This document shows, one piece after another, positions 46,771-57,884 of a DNA stretch of 64,000 bases. Made by a program: the position numbers and the translations under genes. The notes under the pieces were generated by a model. It was not told where the DNA came from, searched no databases, and saw only the letters and a list, made by a program, of their open reading frames with translations. Source of the stretch: Malachius bipustulatus. Taxonomy: Eukaryota; Arthropoda; Insecta; Coleoptera; Melyridae. The DNA lies in assembly GCA_910589415.1 (NCBI GenBank), contig OU342632.1, positions 18,665,507-18,729,506 of the forward strand, given 5' to 3'. Each line of letters opens with the position of its first letter. Positions within the stretch are counted from its first letter, which is position 1.

Positions 46771-48043
46771 CCAGTCATCATCACAGACTTCCCGAAGGCC
46801 CAAGAGAGTGTAAAAACATTAGACATTAGTAAAAAAGCAAAAGTTTCAGCGTATCGTTTCTCCGAAATTGCTTCTTTAGTAATGTCAGTTACTGCACGTT
46901 ATTTTGGCCATGAAGATCGTACTAGGAATGCAAAAGCGATCTTTTATCGACCCTTTTCAAAGAAGGCGAGCCAATAGAATTCCAGTTGATAGCCTGGGAT
47001 AGGTACAATGTAGAAATTAGGTAAAATGTTCATTGCTGCCTTATTAGGTTTCTCCAGGAGACCTTATCACTTCCAGAATTATTTCTTATTATAATCTGAG
47101 ACCGTCTAACTTCAGTAAAATTATTATAATTGATTAATTAATGCGACAATAAACTTTATCGAGCAAGCGGGCAAGGCAGCAGGTAGCTACAGCTACCTGC
47201 ACCTCAGATTTATTTCAAACAATTAATTAACTCGTTCATGATACCCTCAAATTTCCGAAAACTTTCCAAGTCCCCGTGACGAAAACAACAGCTGCAACTC
47301 ACACAATTCACGGGAGCCTCCCGCCATTCCTATCACGATGAGATCCCGAACAAACGAAAACGGAAGTCACCTGACGTTCGTTATTTCACAATGTCGTTTG
47401 TTGTTTTCTCCCAGGCATTGTACCTCATGTTTCCGGTTTCTGACTTCCCCTAAGCCCAAACGAGGAATGATAAATTGCTCGCTCTAATATATTTCGATGT
47501 GTTAACACTTGGATATAATTAATCATATCCCAGTTGGCGGGATCTGAATAAAACTTCCCCGTTTGATACATTGATACGCGCGGCTATATGGACAAAATCA
47601 CGCTGAGGTTTCTCATTATTGCTCTCTAGTACCATAATTCAATTGGTTTATTATGTCTAAATTACAGATACATTAAATAGCCATTTATAATGCTAGGAAA
47701 GAAATCCGGATTAGTCGGGGAATCACATAATACAAATCAGTTGTTTAGTTCACCATGTATCATGTACCTAACGCACGCAATTTCCTTAATTGCAAGAGTA
47801 TTAATCAAAATCGTCCCTGTTAAAAAAGGTAATAGGTCATCATCACATTCGAAACATTTTTTGAAATTATTCTGATGCCTACATTTTTTTTTAATGTGAG
47901 AAGAAACATCGGTCTTAATTATACATGTAGATAAGAGAAAGTCGCTCCATTTCAGTTATTTTTGGGCTTAGAGGACTACCTAGATCATTCTACTCAGACA
48001 CATTTTATTATGTTATTAGTTAGACGAACACAAACATCCATGG
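46771..48043. other. Non-coding DNA, no gene seen
   Basis: Contains a 22-bp near-perfect palindrome at 47179-47200 (GCAGGTAGCT-AC-AGCTACCTGC). Nothing else recognised. Confidence 0.4.
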
Positions 48044-48110
48044 CGAGACTGGGATTCGAACCCAGTCAATCGATTGCAGTCACAACTATTGCTCCGTTAA
48101 CTATAATCAA
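48044..48110 (-). ncRNA. tRNA-like fragment or tRNA-derived SINE head
   Basis: On the minus strand CTGGGTTCGAATCCCAG forms a perfect T-arm with a B box, followed by TCTCGCCA like an acceptor end. The upstream part (GGAGCAATAGTTGTGACTGC) does not fold into a proper anticodon arm, and I see no clear A box. Probably a SINE head or tRNA relic rather than a working tRNA. Confidence 0.45.
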
Positions 48111-50219
48111 CTGATGATTGCATCATTGATACTTTTGATAATTTGTTGGCTGCCTCTTGAATGCTAAGTTGAAAATGTTTTTCATGTTCGGGTTCATCAT
48201 GCAGAAGCTTTTATCCTGCTGCTGATTCAATCGCTAATATCAATAGATATTTACTCGTTATCATAAACCCAGATCACATCAGCAAGCGCTCGTTCAATAC
48301 CCATATTATGTAACAAATTACAACTACTGACTATCTCTCTTTACGAAAAAAAACTGTAACTATTTTGTGGATATTGATATTCAATTGAAATATTCATGTG
48401 ACATTGTGCGGTGGAGTGGAAGTCCCTTTCAGCCATTCCAGGTTAATGTTTTCTGAACTCGCAGCAGTTCTTGACTAATCCTCATGTATTTTACGATTTA
48501 ATGTATAATTTTTCGTATAATTTCTTAAATAAATTCATCGAAGGACCATTTCCAAAATAAATTATTACCAGTTATTCGCGATCAGGCTGTCTATAGTAAG
48601 TATACGTAAAACTAGCCAAACGTCCCAAAGAGAAAGATAAGAATATTACCGACTCGCTGAAGCGCCGCGCTCATCTTGAAATTGCAAGACGGCTATGAAA
48701 TTACACGATTTGGAACACCTTCGGGGATAGTGGTTTCTAGACTTATAACTGATCGATAGTAGAAATGAGAGCATTAGATTGGATCGACAAACGATTGCTA
48801 CCAAGCAATAAAAATAACGGCTCGGTGCGGAGAGAGAAGAAAAAAACAAACTCAAAAAACTACAAAAAGATGCCAAAATCGTGTTAAAAAGTATTAATTA
48901 CCTACTAAAAGATTACAACTGACGTAACTGTCAATGAAACTCGCTGCGCAGAAAACAGTTGCTTGCCAGGTCGAGATTATCTGCCTGGAGATTCTGTTTC
49001 AAGGAAACGTCATCTACGCTGTCAATAAACATGGCGGCCGGTTGCTGCTACGAAAATTGCTACGATTGCTTATACAGTGAGCGAATCTTAGATTAGGTAA
49101 GCCTCAGGATAACTAAAGCCTAGTGACGTCACTAGGCTGGGCTAAGCGTAAACGGTTCCAAATAGACAAACCGTTCACATCACTATTATTAGCCCGTAAG
49201 GCCTTTCGCTGCATCCGAAGTTGTCGATTTTGTTCCTGTTCATCATGCTCCCTTTGCTCCTGCTGTCCGTCTTCCCCATCAACGTGTTGTCTCAACAAGT
49301 GATCGGCAATAGGTAACATTTCTGAAATGTATTCACCGATTAGTTGAAAGTATTATTGCATACTAATATCTATTCACTGCTGTAACAACAGACAATATAT
49401 TCATGTGACTTCAGCAGGCGCTTGCAATCACCCAATCATGTAACTACTGATTATAAAATGGCCTCTATTATCAAAATGTTGATGTCAATAAGGGCTACTT
49501 AAATTAACAAATCGATTGCCCCAATTATCTCTACTTTTCCCTTGAACATCGATAAAAGCACAGTAAATTTTTCACTGCAACAAGACCTTTGGAATGTTCA
49601 AATCATCATGGGCTTTGTATACCTAGTTATAGTAATAATTATTAAGCCCGCACTCCAAATTTGACTGACATAAATAAGCTTACTTACCTGATTAAACAAG
49701 ACAGTCAAGTGAATAACAAATTAATCCCAGGAAAATTTGAAAACAATTTGTCAAAAAACACTGCCACTGCCGAAAATTTTCAAAGGTTATACTAGCGCGT
49801 TGCGTGTTGCTAATCGAGTAATCGTTCGTCGGTTCGTCCTTGTCATGTACGTAGCCAATATACTGTGTTATTATGCTCCTACAGCGTACCTTTCTATGGT
49901 GACGGTGACTAAAAGTGTGGCTACGCTGTGCTACGATCACGAAATTTGTGAGTCTTGTTTTTCCCAGCGTAGACAACGTTTTCTTGAAGCGGAATCTCCA
50001 GGCTGGTCGGAGAAAAAGAAGAACATAACAAACGTTGACGATGGAACTGAAGCAATTCAAGAGGGAGTAATCTGGCTCTTTGCTAGCGGCAGCTTAGGCT
50101 AGCAACACGTTTAACGGACATGAGTATGAAGAACTGTATAAAGCCGTTGTGTGCAAATTCTACGTTGATATTAATAAAAACTATAATCAATGATAATAAT
50201 AGAAATAAAATTATTTAAA
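48111..50219. other. Mostly non-coding, with scattered transposon fragments
   Basis: 48920-49000 shares AATGAAACTCGCT and TTGCTTGCCAGGTCGAGAT with the mariner relic at 50270-50330, so it is a second fragment of that family. The 68-residue minus frame at 49113-49319 is Q/E-rich and unassigned. The overlapping frames on both strands at 49692-50102 have no known domain. Confidence 0.45.
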
Positions 50220-50642
50220 ATAATGTCAATAAGTAATACTCACCGGATCATATACCAAGTTTCACTGAAATAACAATGAAACTCGCTAAATCGAAAACGG
50301 TGGCTTGCCAGGTCGAGATAGCTCCATCTTGCTGTATCCTCCACTCCTCATTAAAATGATCAGATTCTTGGAGAGCAGGGCCAAAAAATTCAATGCCTGT
50401 CGGGATTGGCTATTTAAAAAAAGAGGAGCAATTATGCCCTTGGATGATATTGCTGCCCAAACAATAGGGCTATGCAATGTAGTTTGATGTTTCTCACCAG
50501 AATTTTCTTATGACCAAATAACGGCAATGTTGATTGGTAACGTATCCATGCAAATAAACATGGGCCTCATCAGAGAAGAAAAACTGTTGAAATTGTTGAA
50601 TCTTTCTAACATTTGGTTGTTTCTTTTTCTCTTTTTTTTTTT
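50220..50642 (-). pseudogene. Mariner-like transposase, catalytic part (below an LTR insertion)
   Basis: The minus strand reads FFFSDEAHVYLHGYVTNQHC (first catalytic D, about 50588-50529), then HSPIVWAAISSKGIIAPLF (about 50474-50420), then after a shift WRIQQDGAISTWQATVFD (second D, about 50345-50290). The order and spacing match Tc1/mariner transposases of insects. The third D block is not readable. The N-terminal part lies at 51558-51840, beyond the inserted LTR. Confidence 0.85.
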
Positions 50643-50646
50643 GGTT

Positions 50647-51553
50647 TGTAACGGGATTTTTCTCTGGGTAGAGGTGAGTTCCCAGGAGTGGATGATTGCC
50701 CCTTTGTACCCGTGACAAGTCGATTAAAATTGCTATGGTTTATTTACAAAAGAAGTATATTTACAATAAATCGATCTAGTACTATTATTCATACGACTGA
50801 TCTTAGGGTTGCTCCGTCCTCTGAGCGATAGAAAGGGGGCGGCCCTCGTTCTGGGGAGTGACCGGATTGGCTTCAGATAACCACGTCGAAGGCGGCCTCG
50901 TTTACCATTGGCCTTTCCGGTACTGCTGCTGCTGGTGTCCTCGCTGCTCGCCGCTCACCATCAGTAATGCCGCCGCTGTCGCACGGTCTGTGCTGTCCCC
51001 GACCGTATGCAAGATACGCGTCTCGGGGCCGTCCGGGCGATGACCTTCGTCGGCAGGCGCTCTCTGAAACAAAAGCCGCTCCCGATGCCTCAATACGACC
51101 TCCGGACGGCTGTTACTGGATCCGGCCCTCAATACAGGCCGGGTAGGGACTGCAGGGATCAGCCGGTACCTCAATACAGCGCCGGTTGATTACCTATGCT
51201 GATCGGTCGTCGGCCAGAGCTCACTTCACTCTGATCGCGCTTCCGATGCCGGGCTACGGTTCGGTCAACTCAGTTCATCGACCTACTGTATCCGGCTGTT
51301 TATATTATATGGGGCACTCACTACATGCCCCAGCTGATCTCCAGGCTCAGTTCACCCAGGAGAGAGAGAGTTGTTCGCAAGTCAATTCCTCACGATGCAC
51401 TCTGACCAGTCTTTGAGCTGGTGCTCTTTATATAGCCGGTGCTGGTGGAGATAACGTGTTTATCGCCGCCGTAAAAACTGTATCACTCCAGATAAACCCC
51501 TCTAGTAATGAAATAAATAATAATTACCAACGAAAGCCTTGGATTTCGTTACA
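50647..51553 (-). mobile_element. Solo LTR (gypsy-type), copy 2, 4-bp target duplication
   Basis: Same family as 34032-34921. Ends TGTAACGGG and TTTCGTTACA, with GGTT on both sides (50643-50646 and 51554-51557). A TATA box (CTATATAAAGAGC, about 51435-51423) and AATAAA (about 50744-50739) on the minus strand fix the orientation. It split a mariner relic, whose two halves are collinear on either side. The two copies differ by many substitutions and small indels, so they are not a recent pair. Confidence 0.88.
51085..51400. repeat. Phased CTCAATACA-type motif array in LTR copy 2
   Basis: CCTCAATACGACC (51090), CCTCAATACAGGCC (51128), CCTCAATACAGCGCC (51171), GCTCACTTCAC (51219), ACTCAGTTCATC (51268), ACTCACTACATGCC (51309), GTTCACCC and GTCAATTCC lie at 38-50-bp steps, collinear with the array in copy 1. 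Confidence 0.65.
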
Positions 51554-51557
51554 GGTT

Positions 51558-51840
51558 TTAACATTTCCTTTAATCTTGTACTATCTGAGTGTTAAAAGGG
51601 TGCAGTTTCAGGTCTTTTCTCAAGATGCGAAAACAACTAGACTTATGTAACTCCAGAACGGAAGCTTGTTTTCGCACTGATTTGCGTGGATCTTGGGGAA
51701 CATCATGAACTCGGTCAATGTTTTGATCATTACACACATTTGGTACTCCCTGCAAGTCACAGAGGGCCAATATTTTCAGATGAACCACTTTCTTCAAATT
51801 TCTTTATCTAGGACTTGAAGGTCTTTATATTGAATTGAAA
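51558..51840 (-). pseudogene. Mariner-like transposase, N-terminal part (above the LTR insertion)
   Basis: The minus frame reads VPQDPRKSVRKQASVLELHK then SSCFRILRKDLKLHPFNTQ. This is the second helix-turn-helix of mariner-like transposases (S-x-R-x-x-x-x-x-L ... RILKxDLxLxPYKxQ). A TAG follows directly after IVQD. The catalytic part continues at 50642 and below. Confidence 0.82.
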
Positions 51841-51972
51841 AAATTATAAAAAAAATGCGGACAAATAACGCCCGTTGTTGGGTAATAAACCGATCCATTT
51901 TTATATTTGTCAATTCTGACAATAAACTTCCAAGTCTTGCTTTACTTATTAAAGTGCAGAATATTATATTAT

Positions 51973-52850
51973 ACAGGGTGTCCCAGCTTATTCGAAGCGG
52001 TCTCTGTAGGCCAAACGATGGACTTTTTCAAAAAACTTTTTGAAAATTCAAGTACCGAATCACAATCGCCATAATTTAAAATTATTTTGGAGTATAAAGA
52101 GTGTCCCATATGACAGTGACATATCAAAGTTATGTTTTTTTAAATGGGAAGCTCCTATGTTATTGCATTTTTAGATTGTCTGAGAAGAGAAAATAAAATT
52201 GGCTTTTACAGTTGGTATTTAAATTCAGAAGTTTTTGAGTTATAAACAAGTGAAAATCGTCATTTTTTAAGTTCAATGCCCTGTACAACGAAAACGGCTA
52301 AAGATAGAGAAAAACGGCTTACATGTCCCTATTTTAACTTTTTATGTACTATCCTATGGTGTAGAAACATTTGTACTTTCTTTGATTTTTTTATTTAGCG
52401 ACGCGTGGAGAAATCTCAGAATTTTTCAAATTTTTTATCACCCTGTATAAACATTTCATCTACATCATAGGATAGTACATGAAAATGTAAAATAGGGACA
52501 TGTAAGCCGTTTTTCTTTATCTTCAGCCGTTTTCGTTATACAGGGCCTTGAACTTGAAAAATGACGATTTTCACTTGTTTATAACTCAAAAACTTCTGAA
52601 TTTAAACACCAACTGTGAAAGTCAATCTTATTTTCTCTTCTCAGACAATCTAAAAATGCATAACATAGGAGCATTCCATTTAAAAAAACATAACTTTGAT
52701 ATGCCACTGTCATATGGGACACTCTGTATACTCCAAAATAATTTTAAATTATGGCCATTTAGATCCTGTACTTGAATTTGCAAATTTTTTTTGGAAAAAA
52801 TCCATCGTTTGGCCTACAGAGACCGCTTCGAATAAGCTGGGACACCCTGT
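51973..52850. mobile_element. Foldback element with ACAGGGTGTCCCAGCTTATT ends
   Basis: Arms of about 395 bp (51973-52368 and 52456-52850) are near-perfect reverse complements around an 85-bp centre. Landmarks are GAAGCGGTCTCTGTAGGCC, AATTTAAAATTATTTTGGAG and CTTACATGTCCCTATTTTA. The flanks are AT-rich and a short A/T target duplication cannot be resolved. Non-coding. A decayed arm of the same family is at 24670-24860. Confidence 0.92.
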
Positions 52851-53388
52851 ATAATATTATATTATATTATTATATAATCTTATATTATATTACTTTTGTA
52901 TTTCATTATTGCTTTTTGTTATATTTATTTTTCATTATCGTCCATCGCCTTTTTCATAACTATTTTCCTATTATAATATTCGTAATAGTGGAACTCTCGA
53001 AAGCGCTGGAAGTCGTCTAGTAGCTATGAATGTCATATTTTGATTAATTTACCACGTAAAGAGGGTTGAGTTATTTATCGCGACACTACTCGCGATCTAG
53101 AAATCGCGATCGAGAAAATCTTTTCATGGAAACAAAAAATCACTAAAACAGAGTGGCCAAAATTAGATTTTTTAGTCACCCTGGATTAGAATTTGTTTCA
53201 CTTCCATGCGATAGAGGCTTTTTTTTTCTAGTTATACCGAGCATGGTGAGGTTTATGGAAAATTATTTTTTCTTCCATTGGATACCATTTTCACTCATCT
53301 ATGTCAGAAAGGGAAGCAGCAATATGTAAAATTCATTGTTACCCAAGTTGCAAAAATTCCCACATATTGCAGAACAATACACCATTGA
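52851..53388. other. AT-rich DNA with a TATTA-type simple repeat
   Basis: 52850-52895 is a run of ATATT/TTATA repeats next to the foldback element. 53075-53115 contains three copies of TCGCGAT-type sequence in both orientations. No gene. Confidence 0.4.
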
Positions 53389-53518
53389 TTGATATCGTGC
53401 GGTAAGGTAGAAGAGGAAATTGTAGACACGTGTTTCGTTCTAGTTGGGACTAATCAGTATCATCAGTATCTCTCAAACACACGGCTCAATTTCCACCTCT
53501 AACTTACATCGCGGCATG
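53389..53518 (-). ncRNA. Hammerhead ribozyme, decayed, with long outer stem I
   Basis: On the minus strand CTGATTAG (53457-53450) replaces CTGATGAG, so G8 of the core is lost. Stem II TAGT/ACTA with a CCCA loop leads to AACGAAAC, then stem III ACACGTGT and the cleavage-site C (53425). Further out, GGTGGAAATTG and CAATTTCCTCTTC pair, together with TAAGTTAGA and TCTACCTTA, to give the outer half of stem I around a large internal loop, as in type I hammerheads. The G8 change should abolish cleavage. It is clearly derived from the same kind of motif as 22832-22875. Confidence 0.7.
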
Positions 53519-54279
53519 AATGAATGACTTATTGTTTTGGATAACAATCCATCGCCTACTACCATGCACACAAGAGGGTACTGCACTCAGTTGTTGGCAT
53601 GCGTTTTGGCTGCCTGGGGTGTATTTTATGGCGCAAGCCATTTTTATTCGTTTTCAGTCTTGAAAGTGATGAAGCACAATATATTAAATTATAATGATCA
53701 AAATAATACAATAAAAATACATTAAATATAAAAACAATAAAATAAAATAAATAGACTTTTTTATCCCGTTTATCCCCCACAAATACCGGAACGTAATTTT
53801 CAAATTCTCTAAAGGACAATGCTGTACAATCGAATACCAGAGTATAGTGGTGGTGATCTTTCCAAATAAATACGAAATGCTGCCGCCGCCGGAAAAGAGC
53901 TTTATGTCTCGTATTGCGCCTGTGAACAGTCTCCTGTCTTGTTATATAATTTCCGTTCCCATGACGTATAATATAAGACAGCAGCTTTCACAGATAAACG
54001 CCAGTTAACATCGAAATATTATTTTTCCTAAATGTTTCTCCCTCAAGAAACCGGATATCTAAGACCAAAAATTTGTCTGCACTTGTTCTTGGGAAAATAT
54101 TTTCATGATGTCGCAGGAATGAAAGATCTAGCCTTATAAGTCATTTTATCACTGTCAAACTGCGAGTAACACAAACTAAAATAATTTTTTTATAGTGGTA
54201 GTACTTAACTTTAGACAATATTTTGCTTTAATGCTATAAAAAATGGACGTTTTTGAGGTAATTTTTATTTTATTTTCAG
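53519..54279. other. Intron upstream of the dpr exon
   Basis: No exon or repeat recognised. It ends with a pyrimidine-rich acceptor (TTTTATTTTATTTTCAG) at 54263-54279. Confidence 0.5.
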
Positions 54280-54490
54280 GTAACATGGATCAGGCATCGC
54301 GATCTGCATTTATTAACGGTAGGACGATTTACATACACCAGCGATCAGCGTTTCAGTGCCATCCATAGGCCTATGACGGAAGACTGGACTCTCCAGGTGA
54401 GGTTCCCGCAACGAAGAGATAGTGGAGTTTATGAGTGCCAAGTAGGAACGACTCCACCTATCGGGCATTCTATGTCGCTTTCCGTAGTTG
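54280..54490 (+). CDS. dpr-family: Dpr-family immunoglobulin protein, internal exon (Ig domain 1)
   Basis: A 211-nt exon starts in phase 0 after TTTTCAG and ends in phase 1 at G|GTATGT. It encodes about 70 residues: VTWIRHRDLHLLTVGRFTY, then TSDQRFSAIHRPMTEDWTL, QVRFPQRRDSGVYECQVGTT and PPIGHSMSLSVV. The W of WIRHRD, the LHLLTVG and YTSDQRF motifs, the DWTLQ strand and DSGVYEC are hallmarks of the first V-type Ig domain of Dpr (defective proboscis extension response) proteins. These are neuronal cell-surface proteins that bind DIP partners in synapse specification (established for Drosophila). The sequence looks closest to members with TTPPIGH, but I do not assign a number. The upstream exon (signal peptide, first Cys) and the Ig2 exon are not in the window, which implies introns of many kilobases. 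The reading frame is intact, so this is probably a live gene. Confidence 0.93.
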
Positions 54491-54739
54491 GTATGTATTA
54501 CTTCTTATTACATTATATTTATCTATTATGCTTTTCTTCATTTTACTTTTATTATTTTTTTTTATAAATGAACGAAGTAGAAGCCTCATGTTGCATAAAA
54601 ATCAATTAGGTGTAAAAGAATTTTGTTCTTTAGTATCATGTCTTACAAATGTGGGCTTTTCATTTAATATTTTAGAGATGTGAACATCTTTCTGTAATAC
54701 ACAAAAAACGCTCGATTTTTTTTCGTTATCTTCAGAAAT

Positions 54740-56938
54740 AACCCAGCAGAACCGGTAAAATAAACAGCTCGTAAACAGACCGGGGAAATCTATTTTTTTA
54801 TTTTCTTCAGTCGATGGAGTCGGACCTTCCCTGTCTTTTGACATGTGTCTTAGGTTGGGTCGGGGTGGGGGGGAGGCGGAACACGCTTTAAAAATTTACT
54901 GAAAATGAATTTTATCGGAAAAACGGGTATATCTGAGCCGGATTTGATCTGACAAAAAAATTATAGTATCGAAAATTGAAGAGCTTGACTAAACACGGAA
55001 GTTCGTTCCGACCTGAACCCTTTAGCTCAACTGGGTCGCGAAATATTGCGATATTAAGGGTGCAAAAATGAATAAAAACCTGACTTTGCTCGGCAGGTGG
55101 TGGAGTTAGGGCGTCAATTTTTTGCTAGAGGAAGGGTGCCACCGAGTACTTTGACGGGCCGGAGGGAGGGGGTGGTGGACCAATTAGGAAGGGAGATATG
55201 GGGGTGAGAAGAAAAATACGGAAACGCTCGTAAAAAGTTTATTTATTGACCTACAGAGACCAGGCACCGCTCATTTTCTTCGTTTTTTTATCTACTACCC
55301 GGTAGTCATGGCAAAAAAAAATATAAAAAAAAATAAAAAATTTACGCAAATGCGCGCTTGGCGCGCAATTTAAAAAAGTCATTTTTTTTCTCGCGTTTTT
55401 GGGGGTGAAGAAAGGGGGTGGGGAAAATTTTTTTTCACCACTGAACGGCATTTTTTTTATCTTTAATTTGAGCCCCACTTGAACCTGATCCGACCATAAA
55501 TAAGAGCACAACGAACCGGCAAAGTCTAGAGAAAGTTGGAAAACACTCTTTCATCCATTCTCGAAATAATTTTCTTACCTGAAGCAGCCATGTGCTGCAC
55601 TCGCTTGACCATGAATAGATCGAGATGCAGTCTTTTGTGTAGCGCCTCGTTCTATTGTGTACCTGCCTATTGTTTTCGTGAACCCGGCGCGTCATCCCGG
55701 GAAAACAATAGAAGGCTAACAAGATAAGAGAGCGCGACTAAGAATGAAAAACAAGGCCAACAACGGCCCAAATGTAAGAAAAACCGACCCGCCAGCAGAT
55801 GAAAAAACAGTAACTCGATGTGTTTTTTCATTCCCGATCGTTCAGCGATCAAAAGCAAGCAAGAATTTTCAAAATCGATCCATAATTGAGCGAGGTACGA
55901 GCGAACAAGCATTCGAAAATAAATTCCGAGCGCGCGTTCCCGGCCGATCGTGACTCTGCCCGGAGTATAGACAAGCGGAGAGCGTAAGCTCCGCCCACGG
56001 CTGCTCGGGTATCTTTCTCGCCCGGTTTAAAGAGAGATCTTGATGTATAACTCGCGCGCGCGGGCAAGATACGCACGAAAAAAAAACAAATAAATAAATA
56101 GATAAATAAATGTTTTCTCTTTCCAATGAGCCTAACAAGAACCCCCCACTCCTCTCCGTTCGCCCGCAATAAAGCCTAGACTTTGCCGGTTCGTTGTGCC
56201 CTTATTTATAGTCGGATCGGGTTCAAGTGGAGCTCAAATTAAAGATAAAAAAATGCCGTTCAGTGGTGAAAAAAATTTTTCCCCACCCCCTTCCTTCACC
56301 CCCAAAAACGCGAGAAAAAAAAGGTTTTTTCTTTTTAATTGCGCGCATTTGCGAAAATAATTTTTTATTGCCATGACCACCGGGTAGTAGATAAAAAAAC
56401 AAAAAAAATGAGCGGTGCCTGGTCTCTGTAGGTCAATAAAATAAACTTTTTACGAGCGTTTCCGTATTTTTCTTCTCACCCCCATATCTCCCTTCCTAAT
56501 TGGCCCACCACCCCCTCCCTCCGGCCCGTCAAAGTACTCGATGGCACCCTTCCTCTAGCAAAAAACTGACGCCCTAACTCCACCACCTGCCGAGCAAAGT
56601 CAGTAAAATTTTTATTCATTTTTGCACCCTTAATATCGCAATATTTCGCGAACCAGTTGAGCTTAACGGTTCAGGTCGGAACGAACTTCCGTGTTTAGTC
56701 AAGCTCTTCAATTTTCGATACTATAATTTTTTTGTCAGATCAAATCCGGCTCAGATATACCCGTTTTTCCGATAAAATTTATTTTCAGTAAATTTTTAAA
56801 GCGTGTCCCCCCTCCCCCCCTACCCGACCCAACCTAAGACACATGTCAAAAGACAGGGAAGGTCCCACTCCATCGACTGAAAAAATAAAAAAAATAGATT
56901 TCCCCGGTCTGTTTACGAAATACCGGTCCTGCTGTGTT
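54740..56938. mobile_element. Large foldback transposon, copy B (complete)
   Basis: The ends are AACCCAGCAGAACCGG (54740) and CCGGTCCTGCTGTGTT (56938), inverted copies with one small deletion. Arms of about 770-790 bp (54740-55531 and about 56170-56938) surround a 640-bp single-copy centre. Copy A at 14577-17318 is collinear. The centre is GC-rich and contains TTTAAAGAGAGATC, a GCGCGCGCGGGC tract, an (AAAT)n tract and CAATAAAGCC near its right end. These look like promoter and polyadenylation signals, possibly from a captured LTR or gene fragment. No transposase. It lies in the dpr intron 250 bp past the exon. Confidence 0.9.
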
Positions 56939-57884
56939 AAAAGATAAGATTTTCAAAAAAAGTTTGTTCAGGTTCGGATGCGAATACATTTATCTTCACG
57001 AATACACTGGATGGAACAGTTTTTTTTATAGTAGAACTTCATCAGTTTATAAAAAACAATTTTTCCTACTCCTAACCTATAATATGCATATTAAATATGA
57101 ATCACCATTTAATGGGTCTCATTAAGATACAAATTTTCATTAAAGCACTGGTCAAGCTATCCAATGGCAGAGGAGCATTTGCAATCGAATCGGTTCCTTT
57201 TCGCTCACAATCGGGTCGGCAAATCAACCGAAGTCACAGAGTTGTCATACTCACGACAAAAATTGGCTTGTGATATAAGTTCTGTATTTCTGAAAAAAAA
57301 AACTGAACGTTTATTTAATTTAGAACATAAGTAACATTCAAAGAAAATTTATCAAAATTTTATGTTATCTTAATTAATTTGATAAGTAGGTATATCGTGT
57401 AAAAGATAGGAAGATAAAGTATTATATCATTGGTAGCGCTCCGTGATAGTATTCAAAGCGGCAACGCTGCGACCGTCGCGTTGCGCAGGTAAACAATATC
57501 GTAATTATTGGCTGTCAATGTTATTAAAATTATTAATTACTCTCAAAATCACAGCGTAAAATTCGGAATTCGAACTTCGCATAATAAAAATTACGCAGTA
57601 GTGAGTAGTGCCCTTTAAACTTGATACTAAAACATGTCTCAGCAGAATAATCTTAGCGACGAAGAGAAAATTTGGTAATATGCGTAAACAAATAGCAACC
57701 TATCTTAACCTCAATGATCCGCAATTGTACACGGGTCATTGTTAAAATATATAATTTTTTAATCTTTTCTATGAAATAAGGCGAGTGTCTTAACCATAAG
57801 AGCGTATTAATAGCCTTCATTATAAGCTCGTTGCATAATATACTATTAAGGAATAAAAATTACTTAATAATAAAAATAAAAGAT
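56939..57884. other. Non-coding DNA, no convincing gene
   Basis: A short ATG frame at 57633-57676 (MSQQNNLSDEEKIW, then stop) has a good start context. It has no continuation that I can follow. Confidence 0.4.

Noticed and set aside
47179..47200. 22-bp palindrome GCAGGTAGCT-AC-AGCTACCTGC
   Set aside because: Too short and isolated to call an element or a regulatory site.
49692..50102. Two overlapping ORFs of about 120 residues on opposite strands
   Set aside because: No domain recognised on either strand, no splice evidence, and surrounded by transposon fragments.
55667..55912. 81-residue ORF in the centre of foldback copy B (and 16039-16299 in copy A)
   Set aside because: The two copies share the first half but differ by frameshift and then end differently, so the frame is not maintained as protein.
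57633..57676. Short ATG frame MSQQNNLSDEEKIW
   Set aside because: Good start context but only 14 codons and no donor site that leads to a recognisable exon.
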